DNA of 64,000 nucleotides from Roseibium algicola (GTDB lineage: Bacteria > Pseudomonadota > Alphaproteobacteria > Rhizobiales > Stappiaceae). The position numbers were made by a program, and so were the translations under genes. Each line of letters opens with the position of its first letter. Within the stretch, counting starts at the first letter, position 1. The stretch spans positions 1,364,001 to 1,428,000 of the forward strand of contig NZ_CP019630.1 of NCBI RefSeq assembly GCF_001999245.1. The letters run 5' to 3'. The notes beneath the pieces are model-generated. The model made no database searches and was not told the origin of the DNA. It was given only the letters and a program-made list of their open reading frames with translations. Of the stretch, positions 27,939 through 36,642 are shown in pieces.

Positions 27939-28496
27939 TCAGCCGCCATATCGCAGGAACACGACCTGGCTATCGCCTGCCTGGCGGCGGTCGAGTTCCT
28001 CGAAGCGTTCGGGAACATCGATGTGAGCTGAAGATCTCTCTTCAAGCACGCACAAGGCGCCCTGTTTCAGCCAGTCTCCGCCCGCTGCCGAAGCAAGGGC
28101 CTTTTCACCCAGCTTCTTGTCATAGGGAGGGTCGGCAAACACCAGATCGAAAGGCTCGATGGTGCCTGCACTGCCAAGGCGGGTGGCATCGCGCCGGAAG
28201 ATCTTGGCAGCGCCATTGAGGCCCAGGGCCTCCATGTTCCGGCGAATGATGCCGCGCGCTTCTGCCCCTTCTTCGATGAAAGTGCAATGGCGGGCGCCCC
28301 GGCTGATCGCCTCGAAGCCCAGCGCGCCCGTGCCGGCAAAAAGATCCAGGACCCTTGCATCTTCAAGATCAACATCCAGGCCATGAGCCAGGATGTTGAA
28401 AATAGTTTCTCGCAATCGGTCGCTGGTTGGCCGTGTGTCGTGCGATTTCGGCGCGGCCAGAGCCGCACCCTTGAAACGCCCGGCGACTATTCTCAC
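27939..28496 (-). CDS. rsmD: 16S rRNA (guanine(966)-N(2))-methyltransferase
   Basis: RsmD methylates G966 of 16S rRNA using S-adenosylmethionine. The 185-residue protein begins MRIVAGRFKGAALAAPK and shows RPTSDRLRETIFNIL, the SAM-binding VLDLFAGTGALGFEA and the catalytic DPPYD (in LVFADPPYD). Length is standard. Its ATG overlaps the stop of the upstream pseudouridine synthase gene by 4 bp, a common pairing of two rRNA-modifying enzymes. Confidence 0.95.
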   Translation of the reverse strand: MRIVAGRFKGAALAAPKSHDTRPTSDRLRETIFNILAHGLDVDLEDARVLDLFAGTGALGFEAISRGARHCTFIEEGAEARGIIRRNMEALGLNGAAKIFRRDATRLGSAGTIEPFDLVFADPPYDKKLGEKALASAAGGDWLKQGALCVLEERSSAHIDVPERFEELDRRQAGDSQVVFLRYGG

Positions 28497-29911
28497 GAAC
28501 GATCCCCGCGACGCGGCGGACGTCCACCTTTCGGAGGCCCGCGCCGGTCGTCCTTGTCACGGCTGGAACGGCGTTCCTGCTGCTTGTCTTCGACCACACC
28601 TTCCTCGCCCCAGATGCGGCGCGGCGGCGGTGTGAAACGCTCTTCACCGAAATCCTTGCGCGGTTTCGGTTCGGACGTCAGGCGGAAACGGGAGCGCGGC
28701 GAGACTTTTACTTTTTCCTGGCGCGGCCCGGCATTCTTGCGCGGCCCCTGGCCGGATGCCTTCTTGCGATCTTCACGCTTTTCGTTGCGTTCAGTCTTGG
28801 CTGCGCGCTTGCGATCGGTTTCACTACGGCCTTCTCGCGCGGTCATCCAGCGACCCTGGCTGGCTTCACGCTTGCCGCCATCCCTGCCGCTACTTTCCCG
28901 GCCGCCACCTTCCCGGCCACCGCCACGCTTGGCGCCTGCGGACTTCTTTTCCGCTTCCGGCTTGGGGGCATGAAAGATCGGAGCGTCAAAATCCGCACCG
29001 GCTTCCTCGGCCAGCGTATCGCCCAACTGGTCACGCAAAACGCGGCCCCGGATTTCACGGACGTCGCCTTCCGGCAGATCCATCAGCTGGAACGGGCCAT
29101 AGGACAGGCGGATCAGGCGGTTCACGGCAAGGCCGAGATGTTCCAGAACCCGCTTGACCTCACGGTTCTTGCCTTCGCGCAGGCCGACCGTCATCCAGAC
29201 GTTGTTGCCCTGCTCCTTGTCGAGCGTCGCCTCAATCGCGCCATAGAGCACGCCATCGATCGCGATACCGTCCTTCAATGTGTCGAGATCCGCCTGGGTC
29301 ACCTTGCCGAAGGCGCGCACGCGGTAGCGGCGCAACCAGCCGGTGGCCGGCAATTCCAGAACGCGCGCCAGGCCACCATCATTGGTCAGGAGCAGCAAGC
29401 CTTCAGTGTTGATGTCGAGCCGGCCCACGGTCAGAACGCGCGGGAGATCATCTGGCAAGCGCTGGAACACCGTCGGACGGCCTTCCGGATCCTTGTTGGT
29501 CGTCACCAGCCCCCGTGGCTTGTGGTAGAGCCAGAGCCGGGTGCGCTCGCGCATCGGCAACGGTTCCCCGTCCACCAGCACCTTGTCGTCAGCTGTCACT
29601 GTTACCGCAGGCGTGGTCAACAGCTTGCCGTTGAGCTCAACGCGGCCGTTTTCGATCCACACTTCCGCCTCTCGGCGAGAACACAGGCCGACGCGCGCCA
29701 TGACCTTGGCAATGCGTTCGCCACGATCATTGGCTTCATCTGCCAGTGGTGCAGTCGCCGGTCTCGGCGCCCGTTTTTCGAAGTCGCCCTTTTTGGGGCC
29801 GGCTTTCGATTTGTCGTTCGGTGCGGACCGGCGCTTTTCCGGTGCACGTTTATCGCGTCCCCGGCCTTTTGCGGGACCCGGGCGCTCGGAAGAGAATTTT
29901 CTTGTCGTCAT
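28493..29911 (-). CDS. rluB: RluB/RsuA-family rRNA pseudouridine synthase with long basic tail
   Basis: This is 472 residues from the ATG at 29911; the frame is open to 30121 but the upstream part is not coding-like. A basic, disordered N-terminal ~60 residues precede an S4 RNA-binding domain (about 65-110) and the synthase domain (about 125-260). The catalytic Asp166 lies in GRLDINTEGLLLLTNDG and NREVKRVLEHLG follows. From about residue 330 the C-terminus is a low-complexity Lys/Arg/Gly/Asp tail, far longer than in enterobacterial RluB. The target is probably 23S rRNA U2605 by analogy; RsuA- or RluE-type specificity is not excluded. Confidence 0.88.
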   Translation of the reverse strand: MTTRKFSSERPGPAKGRGRDKRAPEKRRSAPNDKSKAGPKKGDFEKRAPRPATAPLADEANDRGERIAKVMARVGLCSRREAEVWIENGRVELNGKLLTTPAVTVTADDKVLVDGEPLPMRERTRLWLYHKPRGLVTTNKDPEGRPTVFQRLPDDLPRVLTVGRLDINTEGLLLLTNDGGLARVLELPATGWLRRYRVRAFGKVTQADLDTLKDGIAIDGVLYGAIEATLDKEQGNNVWMTVGLREGKNREVKRVLEHLGLAVNRLIRLSYGPFQLMDLPEGDVREIRGRVLRDQLGDTLAEEAGADFDAPIFHAPKPEAEKKSAGAKRGGGREGGGRESSGRDGGKREASQGRWMTAREGRSETDRKRAAKTERNEKREDRKKASGQGPRKNAGPRQEKVKVSPRSRFRLTSEPKPRKDFGEERFTPPPRRIWGEEGVVEDKQQERRSSRDKDDRRGPPKGGRPPRRGDRS

Positions 29912-30129
29912 GCGCGCGTCATAGCAGAGCTTGAGCCTTTCGGGAATCGCTTGTTTTCTGCATAAACCGCAGAGGCGCCGTGCTCCGGATGCATGGCGGC
30001 GGCCTGACGCCTCGGCGAAGGCCCTGTCCGGGGCTGACGACCGGCATAATAACGGGTAAACAGAACAAAGCCGACAGCCTCTCAAATCGAGGCTGAACCC
30101 TACACTTACGCTCCGACTCACCCTGCTCG

Positions 30130-30591
30130 ATGCTTACCACTTCTGCCAATCAGACATCGTTCATGGATCTCGCGCTCGAAGAGGCCGAGAAAGCGGCGGC
30201 ACGCGGTGAAGTGCCGGTCGGTGCGGTGCTCGTTCGCGATGGTGAAGTGATCGCTCGAGACGGGAACCGGACGCTGGAGCTCAGCGATCCGACAGCTCAC
30301 GCAGAAATTCTCGTGATCCGCTCCGCATGCGAACGGGCAGCTTCGCAACGCCTTCCGGACTGCGATCTCTACGTGACGCTCGAACCGTGTCCCATGTGTG
30401 CGGGAGCGATCTCCTTCGCGCGGGTCCGCCGGCTTTACTATGGCGCAGGAGATGAAAAGGGCGGCGCGGTCGATCATGGCACCCGCTTTTTCTGCCAGCC
30501 GACGTGTCATCACACACCGGATGTCTATTCCGGCATAGGCGCGACACGCGCGGCGGGGTTGCTCAGATCGTTCTTTCAGGCAAAGCGTTAA
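30130..30591 (+). CDS. tadA: tRNA adenosine(34) deaminase / nucleoside deaminase
   Basis: TadA converts A34 of tRNA-Arg(ACG) to inosine. The 153-residue protein has the zinc ligands His57 (with Glu59 in HAEI) and Cys87/Cys90 (EPCPMCAGA), plus DLALEEAEKAAARGEVPVGA at the N-terminus. An alternative start is the ATG at 30163; neither has a clear ribosome binding site. Length fits TadA, and the ISFARVRRLYYGA segment is typical. It is divergent from the pseudouridine synthase. Confidence 0.92.
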   Translation: MLTTSANQTSFMDLALEEAEKAAARGEVPVGAVLVRDGEVIARDGNRTLELSDPTAHAEILVIRSACERAASQRLPDCDLYVTLEPCPMCAGAISFARVRRLYYGAGDEKGGAVDHGTRFFCQPTCHHTPDVYSGIGATRAAGLLRSFFQAKR

Positions 30592-30753
30592 ACGGTTTTC
30601 AGGTTAAATTGACCGGATTGCCCGTTGCTCAAAAGCAACAACATCAACCAATCGCTCATATCTGCTGATTTCACCTCTCCGAGAGGCTGAAACTGACATC
30701 TACGAACGGCATAATGTGCGTGGGGGTATTTCCGCACTTCATCGGAGTATCAA

Positions 30754-31938
30754 ATGACTCGTAATGTTGTTCTCGGGGCAATTGCCGGTTTCTTCGCGGC
30801 CGCAAGTCCGGCGCTTTCGGCCGACCTGCCAGTGGCTCCGGAACCTGTCGACTATGTCCGGATCTGTGACGCCTACGGCGCGCGCTTCTATTACATTCCC
30901 GGCACCGAAACCTGCCTGCGCGTAGGTGGTCGTGTCCGGACCGAATTCCGCGTCCGCAACTTCGGCGAGGCCGAAAACGCCTGGGGCGACCGGGACACCG
31001 ACGGTTACCAGTGGCGTTCGCGCGGGTATCTCTACCTCGATGCACGTACCGCGACCGAATTCGGAACACTGCGTGCCTTTATCGAATCCTACATCACGCT
31101 GACCAACGCATCGACTTCGACCACGCTGGACAAAGCCTATATCCAGTGGGGCGGCCTGCTGGCCGGTCACAACGGTTCGAACTTCGACTTCTTCACCGGA
31201 TATGCCTTCAACGCGCAGATCGAAAGCTATTCCGATCGCAAGCTGAATCAGGTCGCCTATACGATGGCCTTCGGCAACGGCTTCAATGCGACTGTCGCGC
31301 TGGAAGACCGTTCGGGCCGCGAAGAGAATATCGCGTTCAACGGCACCAACCAGAGCTATGGCGGCACCCGCGCACCGGACTTCGTCGCGGCACTGGGCGT
31401 CAACCAGGGCTGGGGTCAGGCCCAGATCATGGGTGCTCTTCACCAGGTCTATCCGAGCGCTGCCTACAACGGTCTTGCAGGCCGGACGGAAGACGAACTC
31501 GGCTGGGCAGCTGGTGCCGGCGTGACCGTGAACTTCGGTGGCTTTGCCAAGGGCGGTGCCGTCTCCCTGCAGGCCGTCTATACCGATGGCGCCAGCGGAT
31601 ACGGGTCCACGGGCTGGAACAGCCGCATCACCGATGCGGTCTGGAATGGCAGCAGCACCGAGACCACCAAGACGCTGAACATCTTCGGCGGCGTGACGCT
31701 CGGCGTAACCGACACCGTTCAGGTGAATGTCGAAGGCGGCTACCATGATGTCGATGGCGGCACCAGCGCCTATGACTTCACCCAGTGGGACGCGACCGCA
31801 AACGTGGTCTGGGAACCGGTCTCCGGCTTCCTGATGGGCCCGGAATTCCAGTATCGTGATGTCGACTACAGCCGCTCCTCCGGCCTGAACGACACCTACG
31901 AGCTCTACGGGACCTTCCGCCTGCAGCGCACATTCTGA
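30754..31938 (+). CDS. Porin (POR_2 / RopA-Omp2 family)
   Basis: This is a 394-residue outer-membrane beta-barrel porin of the type found in Brucella (Omp2b) and Rhizobium (RopA). A signal peptide ends at ALSAD, followed by the family N-terminus LPVAPEPVDYVRICDAYG and a cysteine pair (RICDAYG, TCLRVGG). Alternating strands end in an aromatic C-terminal signature (GTFRLQRTF) recognised by the BAM machinery. The start has GGAG six bases upstream. A strong terminator follows, so this is a single-gene unit. It probably forms general diffusion trimers. Confidence 0.95.
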   Translation: MTRNVVLGAIAGFFAAASPALSADLPVAPEPVDYVRICDAYGARFYYIPGTETCLRVGGRVRTEFRVRNFGEAENAWGDRDTDGYQWRSRGYLYLDARTATEFGTLRAFIESYITLTNASTSTTLDKAYIQWGGLLAGHNGSNFDFFTGYAFNAQIESYSDRKLNQVAYTMAFGNGFNATVALEDRSGREENIAFNGTNQSYGGTRAPDFVAALGVNQGWGQAQIMGALHQVYPSAAYNGLAGRTEDELGWAAGAGVTVNFGGFAKGGAVSLQAVYTDGASGYGSTGWNSRITDAVWNGSSTETTKTLNIFGGVTLGVTDTVQVNVEGGYHDVDGGTSAYDFTQWDATANVVWEPVSGFLMGPEFQYRDVDYSRSSGLNDTYELYGTFRLQRTF

Positions 31939-31958
31939 TGCCGTAACCCCGGCAAAGG

Positions 31959-31987
31959 AAAACCCCGGGCACTTCGCCCGGGGTTTT
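31959..31987 (+). terminator. Rho-independent terminator of the porin gene
   Basis: The 12-bp stem AAAACCCCGGGC / GCCCGGGGTTTT with loop ACTTC lies 20 bp after the porin stop. The A and T ends pair, so it may also act for the convergent hydrolase gene. Confidence 0.9.
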
Positions 31988-32015
31988 CTGTTTCAGGCGC
32001 AACACGGCAGATGGT

Positions 32016-32894
32016 TCAAGAGCCTTCGCGCCATTTCACCCAGGCGGCAAGAACGAAGTCCCACATCCCGTTTGACCACAGATTGCTGTGACCGCCACCT
32101 TCGACGATCACAAGCTGCCTGGGGTCTTTCGCAAATTCATAAAGACGCCTGCCGTGTTCGACCGGGATGACCCGGTCTTCCGTCCCGTGCACGATCAGGA
32201 CCGGCGCGGCGATCTTGCCGACGCGATCCCGTGTCGCCATCGGGTCGCTCATCATGAGGCCCACCGGCAACCAGGGATACCTGTCCCAGGCCATGTCGAT
32301 CAGCGCGGTATAGGGCGCTTCCAGCACCACAAGGTCCGTTTGCGAACGCTCTGCCGCCACTGCGGCGGCAACACCCGAGCCAAGACTTTCTCCATGGACA
32401 ATGACCGGCGTGCCCGAAGCTGCCATCCGGTCGAAATGTTCAAGGCCGTCCGAAATCAACGCCTCTTCCGACGGGCTCCCCTCACTTCCGGCATATCCCC
32501 GGTAGCTGGGCGCATAGAGACCGAAACCGCTGTCCAGGATCTGCTTGAACCGCTTCCAGCGGGAGGAGACATTGGCTGAATTGCCGTGAAAATAGAGTAC
32601 CGTGGGAGCGCCTTCAGCAGCAGGTGGCGCGTGCCAGACGGTCACCTTTGTACCGTCAGCCATCGCCGCTGTTTCAACGGTGATACCTGAGAGCCCCTTT
32701 TCATCCGGCGTACTCAATTCTCCGGTTGGAACGAAGATGAAGCTGCGCTGGTTGAAATACATGTAACCGGCCGCCATGGCGTAGGCGATGCCGGCAATGA
32801 CAGCCACACGCGAGACGGCTTTCCAAAGCGTGCGCCCAGGTCTGCCGGTCTTGTTCAATGCCTGTTCCGCGCTGCCGGAGCCGGTTTGTGTCAT
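32016..32894 (-). CDS. Membrane-anchored alpha/beta hydrolase (Bem46-like)
   Basis: I start this gene at the ATG at 32894, which has GGGAG at good spacing, giving 292 residues. One N-terminal membrane helix (VAVIAGIAYAMAAGYMYF) is followed by FIFVPTGEL, typical of the Bem46/YfhR family. The oxyanion segment is YFHGNSANVSSRW and the nucleophile elbow is GESLGSG. An acid Asp lies in HGTEDRVIP and the catalytic His in GGGHSNLW. The triad is complete; the substrate is unknown. It lies 63 bp downstream of mutL. Confidence 0.85.
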   Translation of the reverse strand: MTQTGSGSAEQALNKTGRPGRTLWKAVSRVAVIAGIAYAMAAGYMYFNQRSFIFVPTGELSTPDEKGLSGITVETAAMADGTKVTVWHAPPAAEGAPTVLYFHGNSANVSSRWKRFKQILDSGFGLYAPSYRGYAGSEGSPSEEALISDGLEHFDRMAASGTPVIVHGESLGSGVAAAVAAERSQTDLVVLEAPYTALIDMAWDRYPWLPVGLMMSDPMATRDRVGKIAAPVLIVHGTEDRVIPVEHGRRLYEFAKDPRQLVIVEGGGHSNLWSNGMWDFVLAAWVKWREGS

Positions 32895-32957
32895 CTGACT
32901 GTCTCCCATTGCTCCGACGTCTACGATCCGCATCGGGAGGTCGATCAGATTGCCGGG

Positions 32958-34850
32958 TTATTTGCGGCCGAACAGCTTCTCGATATCGCCGAGTTTCAGC
33001 TCCACCCAGGTTGGCCGGCCGTGATTGCACTGTCCGGAAAGCGGCGTGGCTTCCATGTCGCGCAAGAGCGCATCCATTTCCTCGGGACGCATGCGCCTGC
33101 CTGCACGCACCGAACCGTGGCAGGCCATCGTGGCGGCAACATGGTCCAGCTTTTCCTTGAGACCTTCGGCGGTGTCCCATTCGGCAAGCTCGTCGGCCAG
33201 GTTCCGGACCATGCCCTGGATATCCATGTCGCCGAGGATAGCGGGGGTCTCCCTGACGGCGATGGCACCCGGGCCGAAGGCTTCCAGGGACAGGCCGACT
33301 TTTTCAAGATCCTCCGCGCGATCAGCCAGCCGGATTGCATCTTCTTCCGGCAACTCGACGATCTCGGGGATGAGCAGCATCTGGCGGGCGACATCCTTCT
33401 TGGCCAGCGCTTCCTTCAGACGTTCGTAGACAAGGCGCTCGTGGGCGGCGTGCTGGTCAACGATGACGACACCGTCCTCGGTCTGGGCGATGATATAGGT
33501 TTCGTGAACCTGCGCACGGGCGGCCCCCAGCGGAAGGCGGGTCTTTTCGGTTTCAACCGGCACGTCATTCGCGCGGGCATCCGCCGACGGTCTGGCAAAG
33601 TCGGCAAAACCGTTCTGCCGTTCGAAGGCCGGCTGTGCTGCTTCGGCAAAGCCTGTTGCGTGCGCTTCCTCCATCTGGAGCGGGCGAAAGGCCTCCGGCG
33701 CCCAATGGGGCGCAGCAGACGTGCGGGTGTAGGAACCACCGCCATATCCCCCGGATCCTGCCGGAGAAGACGGTGTATGACCCGGTTGAGAGAACCCCGC
33801 CGACTGTGCCCTGATGGCGTCCAGTGCAACGGCCGCGTTCGAGGTCGATGACCGGTGCCCGGACTGAACCAGTGCATGCTTGATGGCACCCACCAGAAGC
33901 CCACGCACAAGCTGGCTGTCCCGGAAGCGCACATCGGCCTTGGCCGGGTGCACGTTGACATCGACCAGTGTCGGGTCGAGATCGATGAACAGAACCACAA
34001 CCGGATGCCGGTCACGGGCCAGCACATCGGCATAGGCTCCGCGCAGTCCGGATAGCAGCAGCTTGTCCTTCACCGGGCGGCCGTTGACGAAGAAGAACTG
34101 GTTCTGCGCATTGCCACGGTGGTGTGTCGGCAAGCCTGCAAAACCGGTGAGACGCACGCCTTCCCGGGCAGCGTCGATTTCCATGGCGTTGTCGACAAAA
34201 TCCTGGCCGAGAATCTGCGCGATCCGAGCAAGATGCGGTTCACTGCCGCGTGCTGCTGGCCAGCTCTGGGACTGCCGGTCGGCGCCGCCGAGGGAAAAGC
34301 CGATCTCCGGATAGGCGAGCGCGATCCGCTTGACGATTTCGGTGATGGCGGCCGCTTCCGCACGATCCGATTTCAGGAATTTCAGCCGTGCAGGTGTCGC
34401 GAAGAAAAGGTCACGCACTTCAACCTGGGTGCCTTTTGTACGGGCTGCGGGCACAAGCGGCTGCTCCCTGCCGCCCTCGACGGCGATGGCCCAGGCGTGG
34501 TCCTCGTCCTTGTGACGGGTCTGGATCGCCAGCCGGGCGACGGAGCCGATGGACGGCAGCGCTTCACCGCGAAACCCGAGCGTGCGGATGTCGAACAGGT
34601 CGTCGTCGGAAATCTTGGAGGTGCAGTGCCGGCGGATTGCCAGTTGCAGATCCTCCTGGCGCATGCCCTCGCCGTCGTCGGCAACGCGCATGAGCGTCTT
34701 GCCACCGGCGGCGGTGACGATCTCGACCTGTTTTGCCCCGGCGTCGACGGCGTTTTCCACCAACTCCTTGATCACGCTGGCGGGTCTTTCGATGACCTCG
34801 CCGGCCGCAATCTGGTTGATCACCTGTTCGCCAAGTTGCCTGACCTTCAT
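32958..34850 (-). CDS. mutL: DNA mismatch repair protein MutL (endonuclease type)
   Basis: MutL couples mismatch recognition by MutS to strand incision. The 630-residue protein starts at [20 protein letters not shown] (34850, behind AGGGAG). The N-terminal GHKL ATPase shows [18 protein letters not shown] and [11 protein letters not shown] proline/serine/glycine-rich linker (about 340-430) follows. The C-terminal domain has [12 protein letters not shown] near residue 464, fitting the DQHA(X)2E(X)4E endonuclease motif, plus ACHGSVRAG and CNHGRPT. This agrees with the absence of MutH in alphaproteobacteria. Confidence 0.97.
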   Translation of the reverse strand: MKVRQLGEQVINQIAAGEVIERPASVIKELVENAVDAGAKQVEIVTAAGGKTLMRVADDGEGMRQEDLQLAIRRHCTSKISDDDLFDIRTLGFRGEALPSIGSVARLAIQTRHKDEDHAWAIAVEGGREQPLVPAARTKGTQVEVRDLFFATPARLKFLKSDRAEAAAITEIVKRIALAYPEIGFSLGGADRQSQSWPAARGSEPHLARIAQILGQDFVDNAMEIDAAREGVRLTGFAGLPTHHRGNAQNQFFFVNGRPVKDKLLLSGLRGAYADVLARDRHPVVVLFIDLDPTLVDVNVHPAKADVRFRDSQLVRGLLVGAIKHALVQSGHRSSTSNAAVALDAIRAQSAGFSQPGHTPSSPAGSGGYGGGSYTRTSAAPHWAPEAFRPLQMEEAHATGFAEAAQPAFERQNGFADFARPSADARANDVPVETEKTRLPLGAARAQVHETYIIAQTEDGVVIVDQHAAHERLVYERLKEALAKKDVARQMLLIPEIVELPEEDAIRLADRAEDLEKVGLSLEAFGPGAIAVRETPAILGDMDIQGMVRNLADELAEWDTAEGLKEKLDHVAATMACHGSVRAGRRMRPEEMDALLRDMEATPLSGQCNHGRPTWVELKLGDIEKLFGRK

Positions 34851-34964
34851 GAAACTCCCTCTACTCGGTTTCGCACCGCGCCATGTTCCTATATGGTCCG
34901 CGCCGAGTTTGCGTCGATTCTTCAGCAAAGCTTATCAGACCTACCCAGATCCGAGTGACCCGCC

Positions 34965-35840
34965 ATGACAGTTTCTGCACCGCTTCTTGTTGAGGGGCTC
35001 CGCACCCTCGCCCCGTCCTACAAGGGCATCCTGTGTGACGTGTGGGGCGTGCTGCACAACGGTGTATCGGCTTTTGAAGGCGCGCACAAAGCCCTCAAGG
35101 CCTTTCGCGAGGAAGCCGGTGGCAAGGTGGTCCTCATCACCAATGCCCCGCGCCCTGCAAAGCAGGTTGGCGAAATGCTGGCCGCTCTTGGTGTGCCGGA
35201 CGGAACCTACGACGACATCGTCACCTCCGGCGACGTGACCCGCGAGGTCCTTGTGGCTCAGGGCAAAAAGACGCTCCTGCACATCGGTCCGCACCGGGAC
35301 CAGCCGCTGTATCACGGCCTTGAAGCCACCTTCACCACCAATGACGAGGAAGCGGAAGGCATCAGCTGCACCGGGCTGGAAGACGACGAGGTCGAAACGC
35401 CCGACGATTACCGCGACCGGCTGCAGAAGCTGGCCGAACGCGGCCTGCCGATGATCTGCGCCAACCCCGACATCGTGGTGGAGCGCGGAGAGCGCCTGAT
35501 CTGGTGCGCTGGCGCCCTTGCCCGTCTTTATGAAGATCTCGGCGGCGAAGTGGCCATTCTGGGCAAACCGCATGCCCCCATCTACGACGCGGCGATGAAG
35601 CGCCTCGCGACGCTGGCGGGCGAAGAGGTCGCCAAGGAAGACGTCCTGGCCATCGGCGACGGTCTGCCGACCGATATCCGCGGTGCGGTGTCTCAGGATC
35701 TCGACGTTCTGTTCATCACCGCCGGCATCCATGCCTCCGACTTCGGTCCGAGCGACGCGCCGGACGAACATCTGATCCGCCGCCGTCTGGCCGAAGAAGG
35801 CCTGCGCGCACGTGCTGCCCTGCCGCGTCTTTGGTGGTAA
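34965..35840 (+). CDS. HAD-type hydrolase, TIGR01459 family (NagD-like, class IIA)
   Basis: This 291-residue soluble protein has HAD motif I as CDVWGVLHNG (nucleophile Asp), motif II as LITNAPRP, a C2 cap (about residues 75-190), the motif III lysine in LGKPHAPIY and motif IV as IGDGLPTDI. This is the alphaproteobacterial TIGR01459 subgroup of class IIA phosphatases. The substrate is not known, though sugar phosphates or nucleotides are likely. It is divergent from mutL across 114 bp. Confidence 0.9.
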   Translation: MTVSAPLLVEGLRTLAPSYKGILCDVWGVLHNGVSAFEGAHKALKAFREEAGGKVVLITNAPRPAKQVGEMLAALGVPDGTYDDIVTSGDVTREVLVAQGKKTLLHIGPHRDQPLYHGLEATFTTNDEEAEGISCTGLEDDEVETPDDYRDRLQKLAERGLPMICANPDIVVERGERLIWCAGALARLYEDLGGEVAILGKPHAPIYDAAMKRLATLAGEEVAKEDVLAIGDGLPTDIRGAVSQDLDVLFITAGIHASDFGPSDAPDEHLIRRRLAEEGLRARAALPRLWW

Positions 35841-35868
35841 GCGCGCGCAGTATTGCTAGCGGGCTCAT

Positions 35869-36498
35869 TTAACGTCCCGTATCGGGGCCATGCCCCTGCA
35901 AATAGGTCTGGACGTAATTTTCCACGTCCAGGCCTTCGTGGCCTGTCCCCAGGCCCATCTCCTTCATGAAGCCCATGACGGCCAGCGGCGCGATGAGCGC
36001 AACGGCAAAGCTGACCGGATCGCCCGGCTTGAGCCGCCCGCTGCTCTGATGCTTTGCCAATGTGCGGGCAACGCCCTGCAGGTTTTTCAGCAGGAAGGGT
36101 GTCACCGCGCGCAGTTCAGGATGCTGGGGCACCTGCGCAAACAGCGTCAGGGCAAGCCCGCTGTGCTTGCGGTAGGTCTTCAGATAATTGCGCACGATTT
36201 CCAGAAGATCGGCCTGTACGTCTTCCCCCGGCAACATCTTGCCGAACGAGACATCGGATAGCGTGTCGCCGATGGCGGCCTCGATCAAACCTGCCTTCGA
36301 CCCGAAACGGCGAAACAGCGTGACTTCGTTCACCCCTGCCCTGTCCGCTATTTCCTTGGTCGTGGTTCCGCTGAACCCGCGCTCGCAAAACAGTGCGACT
36401 GTCGCGGAATAGATTTCTGAAACATCTACATTTCTAGGCACTTGGCCGCCAAACGCGCCGGGCGCGCCCTCAATTTTCCGGAAGACATTCCGTCGCAC
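35869..36498 (-). CDS. TetR/AcrR-family transcriptional regulator
   Basis: This regulator is 209 residues from a GTG at 36498; a second GTG at 36441 (MPRNVDVSEI) fits the usual family length better, and neither has a strong ribosome binding site. The N-terminal helix-turn-helix is visible as ALFCERGFSGTTTKEIADRAG then VTLFRRFGSKAGLIEAA. The C-terminal ligand domain is helical. It is divergent from the RND efflux pair, and two matching palindromes lie in the gap, so it very likely represses that operon and itself until an effector binds. Confidence 0.9.
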   Translation of the reverse strand: MRRNVFRKIEGAPGAFGGQVPRNVDVSEIYSATVALFCERGFSGTTTKEIADRAGVNEVTLFRRFGSKAGLIEAAIGDTLSDVSFGKMLPGEDVQADLLEIVRNYLKTYRKHSGLALTLFAQVPQHPELRAVTPFLLKNLQGVARTLAKHQSSGRLKPGDPVSFAVALIAPLAVMGFMKEMGLGTGHEGLDVENYVQTYLQGHGPDTGR

Positions 36499-36520
36499 CT
36501 AATGCCAAACAGGATGCAAA

Positions 36521-36538
36521 TGCAAGCAATCGCTTGCA
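36521..36538. promoter_or_regulatory. Probable TetR operator 1
   Basis: The 18-bp palindrome TGCAAGCAATCGCTTGCA has 7-bp arms around a 4-bp centre. It lies 23 bp upstream of the TetR start. Its arms match those of a second palindrome 40 bp away. The palindromes are seen directly; binding by the adjacent TetR protein is inferred. Confidence 0.7.
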
Positions 36539-36560
36539 ATAAAATTGGATCATCACTATT

Positions 36561-36578
36561 TGCAAGTTTGGACTTGCA
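36561..36578. promoter_or_regulatory. Probable TetR operator 2
   Basis: TGCAAGTTTGGACTTGCA has the same architecture as operator 1 (TGCAAG-Y, 4-bp centre, R-CTTGCA). The two start exactly 40 bp apart, close to four helical turns, so two dimers would sit on about the same face of the DNA. It lies 64 bp upstream of the efflux adaptor start. Confidence 0.7.
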
Positions 36579-36642
36579 TTAAAAGAATTGTGGTCGGCGG
36601 AGGTCTGCAGCCCGCCGAGCGAACATTGCCAGGAGAGCCGCC

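Noticed and set aside
30624..30639. Small GTTGCT-CAAA-AGCAAC hairpin upstream of the porin gene
   Set aside because: A six-base stem without a T run on either strand; too weak to call a terminator or regulatory element.
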